A stretch of 64,000 nt of DNA. It comes from Melitaea cinxia. Its lineage: Eukaryota; Arthropoda; Insecta; Lepidoptera; Nymphalidae. The notes under the pieces are model-generated. The model searched no databases, was not told where the DNA came from, and was given only the letters and a program-made list of their open reading frames with translations. The stretch covers positions 11,843,501 to 11,907,500 of the forward strand of contig NC_059402.1 in the NCBI RefSeq assembly GCF_905220565.1, in the 5' to 3' direction. Below, one piece after another: positions 1 to 11,500 of this stretch. The translations under genes and the position numbers were made by a program. How positions within the stretch are numbered: position 1 is the first letter of the stretch; each line of letters starts with the position of its first letter.

Positions 1-518
1 TAACTGTGTATGCTGAGTCATATAAATGTGGCGTAGGGCGTGACTTATAATTTATGAAGTTAGTCTCGATCTTATGTTGTAGGGATCGATAGAAATATGA
101 CGAGGAATATAAAATAAATTTTAGGTAGAGTTAAATCAGACAATCCCTGAAATTTATCTAGATGGGAAAACTTTACTTATTATTTGGTCATATTTAGACT
201 GGCTATCTGGCGTATCGCGGTATCTTCCAGATAAATTTATGATGTACTTTTCATTTGAAATCTGTCAAATAAATGGCAATAATTGACAAAAATATTGTAT
301 TATATTACTGTCGGTGGGGCTATCCTCTCTTTATCTTTCTTTATATATTTTGAATTAGTGTATTAATATGAAACAAAATTTCGCTTTTATTTGTACAAAA
401 AGAGAATACTACCTAAAGGTTTTATAATAAATAAAGCAATTAAACCCAATTCAATTGTTTCAATAATTGTAAAATATTATTTTGGCAATAACCATTTTTG
501 ATATAAATAAGTTTTTAG
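1..518. other. AT-rich intergenic DNA, no gene seen
   Basis: I see no long open frame, RNA gene or clear repeat boundary here. The sequence is AT-rich and ends at the target duplication of the SINE fragment that follows. Confidence 0.5.
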
Positions 519-640
519 TCGGTCACCAACCCGCCTGCCCAGCGTGGTGACTATGGGCAAAACACATGAGTTCACGTTATTTTTGGCGTAAACTTGTGGA
601 GGCCTATGTCCAGCAGTGAACTGTTTAGGCTGTTATGATG
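519..640 (+). mobile_element. SINE-A fragment, 5'-truncated, with target-site duplication
   Basis: This is the 3' part of a repeat present at least six times in the window (called SINE-A here). It is bounded by a perfect 10-bp direct repeat, aagtttttag, at 509-518 and 641-650. That supports insertion by target-primed reverse transcription with 5' truncation. Its last 40 bases resemble the end of the RTE reading frame near 12840-12876, so an RTE-type LINE probably mobilised it. The family is defined from copies in this window; I cannot assign a database name. Confidence 0.8.
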
Positions 641-650
641 AAGTTTTTAG

Positions 651-1603
651 TTCATTAAACTATTGCATCAAATTGTTTAACATATAGGTATTATTGCTCT
701 GTTTCAAGACCTTATATCGTGATGTTCCTTAATAAATAAAATATTAATAAAATTTACTATTATTTACGATCCTGACAAATAGGTATACGTCACCCACTAT
801 TCCTGTCACTTGTTTAGATAGGTTAAGACGACTACTAACTGGTACTGTTAGCATAATAAGCTAATAATAACTAAAAAATTATTATTTTTTTTAATATAAA
901 GTTTATTACAATTATTCCTACTACCTTTCACTTGACTCCATTGTCAAATACTAACATAAATGTCAACTGTAATGTTAAGGGCCTTGAACAAAACGAAGGG
1001 CACAAAGCAGAATGTATTGATCAGTTTGACTGTAAAAGTTATTACTTCAACATCACTCGTAATGAAATTTTGTTATGAAGCAATCAGGTGCCAAAATAAC
1101 AGAAATATTAAAAACAAATAACACATAGTTAGGAACAAAACAAAATTACATTACCTTAAGCAAATTGTATCGTGAGGAAAATATTTAAAAAAGTTTAAAA
1201 AGGGGTCAAGTATTTCTGACTGTACAGTAAGTTGTCTTTGTTTGCTAAGTCAAGTGAGCGACAGGCAGAGTTTGTATGATTAACGACGCGGTCGTTAGCG
1301 GACTGCGAATGGCAACGAGCCGACGAAATGTCTTTATTTCTCCCTAACTGCGATCATCATTTACCGACAGCTGTGGCTTGTATCAAAGTATTGTTATGAA
1401 ATATAGTATCTAAATATACATGTATTAAGGAAATGGTGACTCATCGCTGTCATTTAGCTTAAAATTCATAAACAATGATCATTATTTACACTAACTGGAA
1501 ACAATTATTTGATTCAGTACTTATTTAATCAAAATAAAACAGACAATTCAATAAAATATCATATCAGCTAAAGTCTATTTGCGTTAAGGAAATAGTGAAT
1601 TAT
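651..1603. other. Non-coding stretch, no gene seen
   Basis: No supported coding region. A slightly GC-richer patch near 1255-1380 lacks splice-bounded open frames that I can defend. It could be regulatory or an untranslated exon, but nothing in the sequence decides this. Confidence 0.4.
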
Positions 1604-1913
1604 CGCTTCAACCTATAATATCGCACTGCTGGGCATAGGCCTCTTTCCCCATGTAGGAGAAGAATCAGAGCTTAATCCACCACGCTGCTCTAATGCGGGT
1701 TGGCGGATATATTCCCTAATACGAGTATGAGTAACGTTCGCTATCAGGTGTACATGATAACGGTCGAGAGACCCACAAGGACTGCACTAACACCCAGACT
1801 CAGGCTACGACAAACATCTTCATGGCCAATACAAATGTTTGTGATGTGCGGGGTTCGAACCCGCAATCACTAGTGTAACCGCAACAAACCAGTGCTATGA
1901 CCGTTGCGCTCGT
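1604..1913 (-). mobile_element. SINE-B, tRNA-derived SINE copy
   Basis: On the minus strand this begins with a tRNA-like head containing a perfect pol III B-box (GGTTCGAACCC, about 1855-1865). It ends with the family tail that reads ggcctatgcccagcagtg. It aligns along its length with the copies at 25422-25764 (-) and 27882-28237 (+). The tail resembles the end of the RTE LINE frame, which suggests a borrowed LINE 3' end. The copy is slightly degenerate and I saw no clean target duplication. Confidence 0.75.
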
Positions 1914-2368
1914 CACTAATTTCTTATCACAAATGGTTTATATAATGTATAATTTCACTATTTTATTTCTTTTATTTTTCAACAAACTTCCAAAGGCTTC
2001 TACATTTAACCTGTGTTTCTAATCGACCTGTTTCTTTTTAAAAATATATCATATTTACATCACTATGATTTTTAAACGACATGATTGAATGAATTTATTA
2101 TAATTATACAGACTAGATAGTGAGTATGCCAACCTACGTACTAAACAGCCCACTTGAACTTTTGTTGTGATTACGTTATTAAACAGAAAACTATTAAACG
2201 TTATAAAATTAAGATGAGTTACTTTTTTATACAACAATGTATATTTAAAATTAGCCTTTAATATCTTTCAAAACAAATCCGTTACGTAATGCAAGCTTAA
2301 CATTTTTTTTTAATAAAACAAAATCTTTATTCTATGATACTGACAAGTCTGTGAACATTTTTGCACTT

Positions 2369-2470
2369 TTTTATACAACTAGGTCGGCAAACTAGCGTAC
2401 GGCTAACCTGATAGTAAGCGATTACCGTAGCTTATAGACGCCTACAACACAAGAAGCATCTTTCGTACCC
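2369..2470 (+). repeat. Repeat E fragment (aactaggt-ggcaaac family)
   Basis: A short copy of an interspersed repeat beginning ttatacaactaggt and running through agcgattac-gtagctta. The same motif order occurs at 3399-3665, 35843-36010 and, as a stub, about 60696-60725. No coding capacity; class unknown. Confidence 0.65.
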
Positions 2471-2823
2471 TACTAACTATAAGTTACATACAAACATATA
2501 TATCAGGAGAAATAACAGCTTATTCATATTCTGTATTTAAACTTGTATAACATGAATATCAAGCTAAATGATTCAAAAGACCTCAAACGAATGTTTGTGA
2601 AGAAAAATTTTATTTATTTATTTATTTATTTATGCATAAAAAAAAACTTAAAACTAACATTACCGTGAACCCAATGCGTTAGTTAAGTTGATCACAAATT
2701 CTACCTCTATCTACAGGTTTTTGTATACAAATAACATTAAATTTTACAAATAATTTAAACAATTCAAAGAAATAATAAAAAAAATTTATGTATTTATGTT
2801 TGTTCTGTTATTTTCTTGCCTAT

Positions 2824-3157
2824 CATCATGACAGCCTATACAGTCCACTGCTGGACATAGGCCTCCACAAGTTTACGCCAAAAATAACGTGAACTCATGT
2901 GTTTTGCCCATAGTCACCACGCTGGGCAGGCGGGTTGGTGACCGCAGTACTACTGGCTTTGTCGCACCGAAGACGCTGCTGCCCGTCTTCGGCCTGTGTA
3001 TTTCAAAGCCAGTAGTTGGATGGTTATCCCGCCATCGGTTGGCTTCTTAAGTTCCAAGGTGGTTGTGGAACCTTGTTATCCCTTAGTCGCCTCTTACGAC
3101 ACCCACGGGAAGAGAGGAGGTGGCTAAATTCTTTAGTGCCGTAGCCACACAGCACTA
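2824..3157 (-). mobile_element. SINE-A, full-length copy
   Basis: A full-length 334-bp copy on the minus strand, flanked by a perfect 10-bp target duplication, tcttgcctat, at 2814-2823 and 3158-3167. It starts at the same point as the copy at 52535-52865, so the 5' end is a real element end and not random truncation. The 3' tail resembles the end of the RTE reading frame. No obvious tRNA-like A/B boxes are seen at its 5' end, so the promoter type is unclear. Confidence 0.85.
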
Positions 3158-3398
3158 TCTTGCCTATTATATCTCATAATGAATACATTTCGAAATAAGT
3201 AGCTACCGTCTATCAACTTCGGTATGAAAATATATTCAGCTATTATATTTGTATGAATGAAACAAACCAAGCATAATGGTGCGTAAAATTATTGTGAAAT
3301 AAGGACAACTATGCCGTCCACTTTAGTCCAGTCACAAATGCTGAGATAGTATATTGCTCTCTAGCTTCGATAAAAAACTACTGCTAATTCTTTATTTA

Positions 3399-3665
3399 TA
3401 CAACTAGGTAGGCAAACAAGCGTACATACGAGTATCACCTGATGGTAAGCGATTACAGTAGCTTATAGACGCCTGCAACACCAGAAGCATCGCAAGCGCG
3501 TTGCCGACCCTATCCCCGATTTCCCCCAAGAGCTCTAGTCACCTAACTCACAAACAGGAACACGACACTGCTTGAAAACAGCATTATTTAGCTGAGATAT
3601 TCGGTAAGGTCGAGGTACTACCCCAGTCGGGCTGTTTCATGTTTTGAGCAGGAAATTTCCTGCTG
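3399..3665 (+). repeat. Repeat E, longest copy
   Basis: The longest member of the aactaggt-ggcaaac repeat family in the window, including the cgcctgcaacaccagaagc block also seen at about 35910. No open frame. Probably a non-autonomous element; class not determined. Confidence 0.65.
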
Positions 3666-5574
3666 TACCTTACCCTACCTCACTGCCCTACCTTAGCTGA
3701 TTCTATATTCTAGTAGCTACTGATAGATTCATAACGTTAACACTCCACACATATTTTAGTTTTATCAACTGATTACTCGCTTGCGTAATACCTACCGTCT
3801 TATTTCATCAGTGCATGGAGTCAAACTTTTATAAAGAACATAAATAATAGTTACAGAGTTAAAACAGAAATAAGGTTTAAAACAACTAAATCTAATTTAA
3901 AACGTTTAAAGGTAAAATTTCTACATAAAATTCTTATTATGTTCTTCGTGGTTGCATTATTTTTGCTGATTCTCATAAAATTCTTTTTAAATACACCTTA
4001 CTTATATAGCTAATGGCAGAACTTACTCAGCGACTCCAATTTTAGTGCATTTTGCACGAAATTACTACCGCGTTTCTCACCCTTAATTAGCAACGAGTAA
4101 AAAATACCCGGAACTCCACAATGAAGATCATTAGCGTTCTTGAAAAAGTTGAAATGCGACGAAATTTACATTTAATTCTATTAAGTATACCAAATATAAA
4201 ATTTTAAAATTTTCTTCAGTTTAAATGTCACATTTTAATTTTCTCTTTTAAACAGACGAAGTAAAAGGCACAGTATTCGTTATTGTATTTTGAACACATT
4301 CGAAAATAAGTTAAAACCTGTGATCTTTTTTCCCACAGTCATTGTCATCAAACAAACGCATGTACTGTTGATATACTTTCAGTTACAAACTACTACAACA
4401 ATTAATTCTTCGAAATGATCAGATACTTATTCTTTCACTTTCGATTATTTTTCCATAAAATAATGTTAGAAAACTATGATAAGTTGAATTGATTTTATCC
4501 AATAGTCAATTTTAATTAATGAAATAGCACGACAGTTACAGAAATTATTTTTCTTTGTATGTTTATTTGCAGTTGCTTTATTTATTATTAAACCTATTAT
4601 TATATTAATTCTAAATAAGCTCAAATTTATATTCTTTGGCAATAAATTAGATTTTTGAGGTACGTACTTTAATAATCATAATAATAGATCAAGAGACCGC
4701 AACGGCCAGATTTTCGTCATTTCCTAAAAGCCAAACTTTATCAGCGCAAGCTCCCTGCAGCGGCAGAAGCAATGATCAAATTTGAAGTTTAATTCATAGT
4801 CGGTTTTGGCAGAAACTGAAAAAAAAGGTATCAAAGATGCACAAAATTGCTTCGCGCTCACACCCACGGCTAACCTAAATGTTCGTCTGGCCAGGGTTTA
4901 GAACTGTTGAAATTGTCCGACTACAGAGGAAATATCCTCTAATAGCTACTTTAGGTAACATGTATGAAATTCACTTTTTTCTACAAATTACGTTAGTTAT
5001 TTTACAAAATGAACAATGGTTGACATAATTCCAAATATTAAAAAACCACAACTTCAAACAAAATATTTTAAAAACACGCCCATATGAAATGAGGGAGATA
5101 AGTTGACATTTTCTACGCCTTTACTAGTAGTATCAAGGAACAAGATATAATTATGTAACATGACTCCAATGATACTTAGCCACAGCATTGTTAATTAAGT
5201 ATATACCAGAAGTACCTTATGCGAAATGTTGTTTACTGCATAATATACCTACCTAAATTCCAACTACAGCTCCAGCTATAGTGTCTTTCAGCTGCAATAT
5301 AATCTTCGGCTATAACTGCAGTTTAAATGGATACAAAGATATGAAACTGAAGATCATTAAATAAGAAACTTGATTTATCTAGTTACTTTAATGTGTTAAG
5401 ATTAAATAGTCGTAAAGAAACAGAGTTAGCACCTTTAGGCAATCTGCAAGCAATTTACTTGGATGGAATTGTTTCAAGAATAAGACGGTAACAATTCATT
5501 CAGTACTTCGTGCAACGATCAATTTTAAGCTGGTATTAACTCGGTTGTTCGCTTTGAACCATCAATATTGCAGT
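3666..5574. other. Upstream intergenic region of the GalNAc-transferase gene
   Basis: No coding region seen. The promoter and 5' untranslated exon(s) of the downstream gene should lie here or further upstream, but I cannot place a transcription start. A repeat-like, less AT-rich patch lies at about 4690-4930. Confidence 0.4.
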
Positions 5575-8500
5575 ATGTTTAAAAAAAAATTAAAAATAGT
5601 TGCTTTCATCTCAATATTCTGGTCTGTTGCGCTACTGACTATTATCAAAAAGTTTAAAGCTAATTCTATGTTCACTGATCAACAGTCATTTGAAAACAGT
5701 TTGAAGACATTTATAAAATGGAACAAAAATGGAACAATGCAATTAGAGGGTAAGTGGGTCTAAGTTTCTTTTTTACTTTGCTTGTTTCATTTTGCTTTTT
5801 CCTTTTTACTTTTAACTTTAATAGTTACTTTAAATAAAACAATTTAGAAATACAATTTTATGCTACTTTTACGTGATAAGAATTGCTATGTTAAACATTT
5901 TATAATTTGGGAAACTATATTCTATTTTTGTTCATTTTATGAGCGGTTTATTATGTTCAAAATTAATTATGTGTATACCTAATTATTTAATAGGCTACCG
6001 TGATAACGTAGTTGATGATTGACTCAACATTCATATTTGTTTGTTTACAATATTTTATCAACTTTTCTATAAAGAATGTCACTTCAGCATTAATCTCAAG
6101 AAAGCAAGTTTAGCTTTAAATCTACAGATTATTACAATATAAATATAGTAATAATATATTTATTGAGTTTTACTATCGAAAATAATGTGTCTGACTTACC
6201 AATAGTAAATGAAAAACGTTTTTTTTTTACTTTGTAAGGTTTATTAAGAATAAAAAGATATATTTCTGACTTTCAGTTGAGCAGAATAAAGTGTACTAAG
6301 GAACTTCCATAATAAATTTATCTTTGACGTTTTAGCTTGGAATCTTCTTGGAACGAGTGGTCCGCGTACATCTTTTAAAGATAAGTTATCAGCAATAAAG
6401 AATAAAGAGTTTCCGTTAGGTAAATACCTTGTTAAAACTTATATACAAACAACCTTAACAAGATAAAATATGAAAAATATTTCTATTAAAAGGACTTTCC
6501 AAAGTTTCATGCTACGCCAATAACTGGGAATGCAGATATCATTAGAGCAACGTTATAAGAGGAAAATATTCGAGTTTTCAGCTGTATATTTAGCTTAAAA
6601 CGCAACAGAAAATATATGTTTTTAAGCTCACGAGTAGCAAACGTACTGCTTGTTCAAATAATTAAAATTTTATCGCTGTAATTTTTAGGATTCATTTTGC
6701 AAAAGGCTCACCCATATTATGAAAAAAAATGCGCACTTTATAGACATTTAAAAAAGTTATTTGGCTGAATTAGAATATTAATAACGCTGGTGGTATATTA
6801 TTAGTGCTTAATTAGATGCTCGACAACTTGCGGGTGTGATCTGACATATAACAAATGTTTGTTTATGCTATAAACATGTTCTATTTCGTCTAGAATTTTT
6901 CTGTGTTTTGTTGGTTTTCCAACCAAGGCCTTCTTTTGTTTATCATTAATTACTATTAGGCAATTATTCTTTACAATGTTTATGTAACACAAACAATAAA
7001 TCAAAATAATAGTAAGATTTGTGCTATGAATGTGATATTCATTTTATATATGTCATATATTAATTTCTCGTACTTTAAACTGGCATAAAATCTGGTCTTA
7101 ATATGTTAAAATAATTAAATTCAAACAATAGAGGATAGTTTTAACAAATTCACGAAATTTCAGGTCATTTTGGGAAAGCGGTTCATACAAAAGATAATAT
7201 TAAAGGAACAATACGACTGCAGGTAGAGAAAGGCTGGCGAGATAATGCGTTTAATCAATTCATCAGTGATGTGATACCCGTTGATCGTACTTTACCGGAT
7301 TTCAGGAACAAATGGTAAGTATGTATAATTTTCCAATATTTGGAAATGAAAAAATATTACTTTGATGAGAACTAATAAAGACCCTTTAAATGTCGTACGT
7401 TTTAAAAGTTCGCAAGTAATCCTTGCAGACCTTTTTTTTTTGATATCGCAGGGTAACCCATTTACGGGTGATATCCAGGATGCCTGGGTAGGCATTCCTA
7501 GACCGTATGTCAGCTTAGCACTTGGGGGTGCACTACCGACCAAAACCCCTGCGGGAGCCTTCAGCCGCTATAATTGGAGGGTCCCGGATCTGCAGGCAAC
7601 AGGATCCCTCCAGCGACAGGCTGGCCTTGGCGAAAAGACCACACTTCTCCTCCATGGGACTGTCCGGCTCACCTCTGAACAATCCCGACGACGCCATGTC
7701 TAGGAGGACCGGGTCCCCATCCCGGCCCGACATGGGTACAGGGGCGTTACTGGAAACGCATTAAGTCCTACCACCCTCCTACGCACCCCCGTTCATCGCC
7801 TGCGGACGGAGGCCTCGTCGACGGCCCCCTCTCTCATCCGCTCGTCGTTCTCCTTCTGGGACATTACTGTCTCGCAGAAGGAGACCATCGCCTTCCAGGA
7901 CTCGTCGTCGCCGAGCATCGCGGTGATAAAGCTCGGCAGTGACAAGTCCCCTCCGAGGACTGTCGTCAGATCGCGACGTAGCGCCGCCCATCTCGGGCAC
8001 ACCTCGAGGGTGTGCTGGGCAAAGTCCACCGCCACGCCACAATCGTGACATTCAGTCGTCGGCTCCCTTTGGGCTGTCCGACACAAGTATTCACCAAAGC
8101 AGCCGTGCCCGGTGAGAACCTGCGTCAGACGGAAGGTGAGAGGTTTGCGCTTACGGCGCATCCACCGCTCAAGGACCGGGCGCAAGGCAGCCGTTACGCG
8201 TGTGCCATACGGCTGCTCCGCCAGGTCCTCCCCCCACCTCCGCATTAGTGCTTCTTGCCCCATCCGGCGCACCCGTAGGATCCCGTCCAACGTGAGGTTC
8301 TCACCGAGAGCCCTCCTACAATCCTTACAGACCTGAACCAATTATATATAGTTAAATGTGGGTCAACTACATTTATTTTCAATTTTTCCGCAACCAACCT
8401 TTTACTGTTTAAATGTTTATGGCAAAATCAAATCAAGAAATGTACACCGTCTGATCAAGCGGGTCTTTATATTATAAAATTACTATTTCTGTGATAAGTT

Positions 8501-11500
8501 GAGTCGAATCAGCAACATATTATCAGGAGCAGTTTTTAAAAATATCATAAAGCTAACATATTATTTTGATAATCACATAGGGCTAGTTAATCTATACAAA
8601 TAAATAAAATTGGAGTGTCTGTTTGTAATATTAAAATAAGCGCTTTTTTCTAAATCCATACGGATGTATACACGATACATACACCAAAATAACATTTTTT
8701 TACAATTTTTGTCTGTCTGTCTGTCTGTTCGTTCCGGCTAATCTTAACGGGAATTTTACAGGCAGATAACTGATGTAGTAAAGAGTAACTTAGAAATTTA
8801 TTTGTTTTATAACTTTGCGAACTGAATAATAACTTTTTTGTTAAATTCCACGCGGACGAAATCGCGGGCACAGCTAGTATTAAACGTGAATTGACTTATG
8901 ATACGCAGTGATTTGGCACCTGATGGTCTCAATCTTTACCATCTTTAAGAATTTGAGAAGTATCAGTATTTAAGCATCATTTATCAACTTAAAAAGTAAA
9001 TTAGTAAAGTGTTGTTCTTTAATACTGGACTAATAAATTATTTCAGCTGATTAAATTTCCTCACTTAAGTAGTGTATTAATTGGCTTTGCAGTAACTGCT
9101 GTTCCATTTTAGCGTAGAATTTCATTATAGAATAATTTTAGGTGCCTTAAAAGGAACTATTCGACGAGTATACCCGAAGCATCGATAGTAATTTGTTTTC
9201 ATAACGAAGCTTGGTCGACTCTCTTGCGTACTATTCATTCTGTAATAAATAGATCGCCTCGACATCTATTGGAGAAAATAGTACTGGTCGATGACTACTC
9301 CAATATGAGTAAGTATTCGTGGCATAGTATTTATTTAATGCTTGTTAACCGACTTAAAAAAGGAGGAGGTTCTCAATTCGATAGTATTTTTTTTATGTAT
9401 GTTACTTCAGAAGTTTTGACTGGGTGGACCGATTTCGATAAAAAAAATTTAATCGAAAGGTGATGCTGTTATTTGGTCTTATTTATATTTATTTGAGATC
9501 TAACAACTACTTTTCGAGTTATATCTAATAATGAGTTTACATTTAAATTTCATTGAGATCTGATTACAACTTTTTGAGTAAGCTTTGATAACGTGTATTT
9601 ACTTGACAATTATTTCGTCTACCTACGTTTTATTATTTGTCGATGTAATTGAAGTCGGTTCTTTTTTCGTTTGCGAGCAAACAGTTATTTTTCTCTTAAG
9701 ATCAACAATTTGATTTTAATTATAGACATATATTAATTTTTAGATCACCTTAAAACTCAGTTGGATGAATATATTAAAAACTTTACCCTGATCAAATTGA
9801 TACATACTAAAAAACGAGAAGGACTTATCAGAGCACGAATAATAGGAACAAAACAGGTTAAAACACCAGTCGCTGTATTTCTTGACAGCCATTGTGAATG
9901 CACTGAAGGTAATTAAGGCACATATACGTACGCATATAATATATAATTAATGACTACTAATGCGAAAATTTATTTTTACTATTGTTACGGTTTAAACTCT
10001 TTTTTTATTTTAGTATACTTTTGTTTAAATTTTTAACAAGCTTTTTCACACAAATAGTAGGTGCTCCGTTATCAAACCTCACTGAAGTATCACTATTAAC
10101 ACCTCAAGCAACTCTCCCTAAAAGTCAAGTCAAAATAAAAATAAAATAGTATCTATATTAGTAAATGTAACATATGAATGATATCATTCATTACACTTAA
10201 AGCTGAAATTATGTGAACTTAAAACTTTATATACCATTCTTTTTATCTATTTATTCATAAACTGCGAACACCATTAATTCTACTTCTCGAAAATGCACGC
10301 TGTTTTTTAATTACTGACAGACCCCTTAAAAAATCTCATCAATTTAATTTTTTCGCCCTTCGGTCAGAATGTTCCACCATTCATTAATTGAACAGATCGG
10401 ATCAAAATACCGAGATTAGCCGATTTTGGACACGTAATGGGTTCATTTTAAATTCAATTCTTCTTTAATAAATTAAATTTTGTTTTGTATTTTGTTGACG
10501 AAGTACTTTATATAGTACAAGAAGACGACTACGCTTATACACGGAAAATGAACTAGGCCATAATTACAGTGATCTTATAAAGAAAAGTATTAAGCTATAT
10601 TAATCTGGGATGTTGTAATCATTTTAAGAAAACAACTTTAATATGTATTTTAGGGTGGTTGGAGCCTTTGTTAGAACGTATATCTCAAAATCCAAAAACT
10701 GTTACGAGTCCTGTTGTAGATCATATCGATGGTTCAACTTTCGAATACATATCACAGGACCCTAATGACCTCCAAATTGGTGGTTTTGACTGGAGCTTAA
10801 GATATATCTGGCGACCCATACCGCACTATTTAAAAGCTAAAAGACAAAATTTGATGACTCCGGTCGAGACGCCAACTATTGCAGGAGGTCTTTTTGCTAT
10901 CGATACGAAATTCTTTAAGAATCTAGGATATTATGACGAAGGGTTCGATATATGGGGTGGAGAAAATTTGGAGCTATCATTCAAAGTGTGGATGTGTGGC
11001 GGCTCTTTGGAGATTGTTCCCTGTTCTCATGTGGGGCATATTTTCCGAGAAAGGTTTCCTTATTACACTACAAAGGGATCTTTTAAAAGGAATTCCGTGC
11101 GATTGGCGGAGGTAATGCTGGAACATTTGACCTTTTTTTAGTTATTGGTTTGAATGGTATCAATTTCGTTATTGTACATGCATTTTTAGAAAGATAATAT
11201 TATTAAGCTGTTATAGAGACGTTTACAGTCTGATTCACTCCAATTTAATTTATTGAATTAAAATTTTGAAATAAACTTCTTTTAGGTTTGGCTCGATGAA
11301 TACGCCAAATTTTATTTTCAAAGAATCGGATTCATGAAAGGCAATTATGGAGATATTTCGAAGAGAAAAGAACTACGGAAAAATTTAAAATGCAATTCTT
11401 TTGACTGGTATTTAAGGAACGTATACCCTGAAATGAAAATACCCATCGATATAGCTGGTAGTGGACAGGTACAGTAGTCTTACAAGATAGAACTTAGTAA

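Noticed and set aside
7362..8336. Several overlapping open frames on both strands in the GC-rich part of intron 3
   Set aside because: Only the minus-strand frame at 7793-8341 matches a LINE protein; the others are by-products of its base composition.
9224..9463. Open frame running past exon 4 into the intron
   Set aside because: The GT donor at 9309 fits the phase of exon 5. The part beyond 9345 is repeat D, so this is read-through and not an alternative protein.
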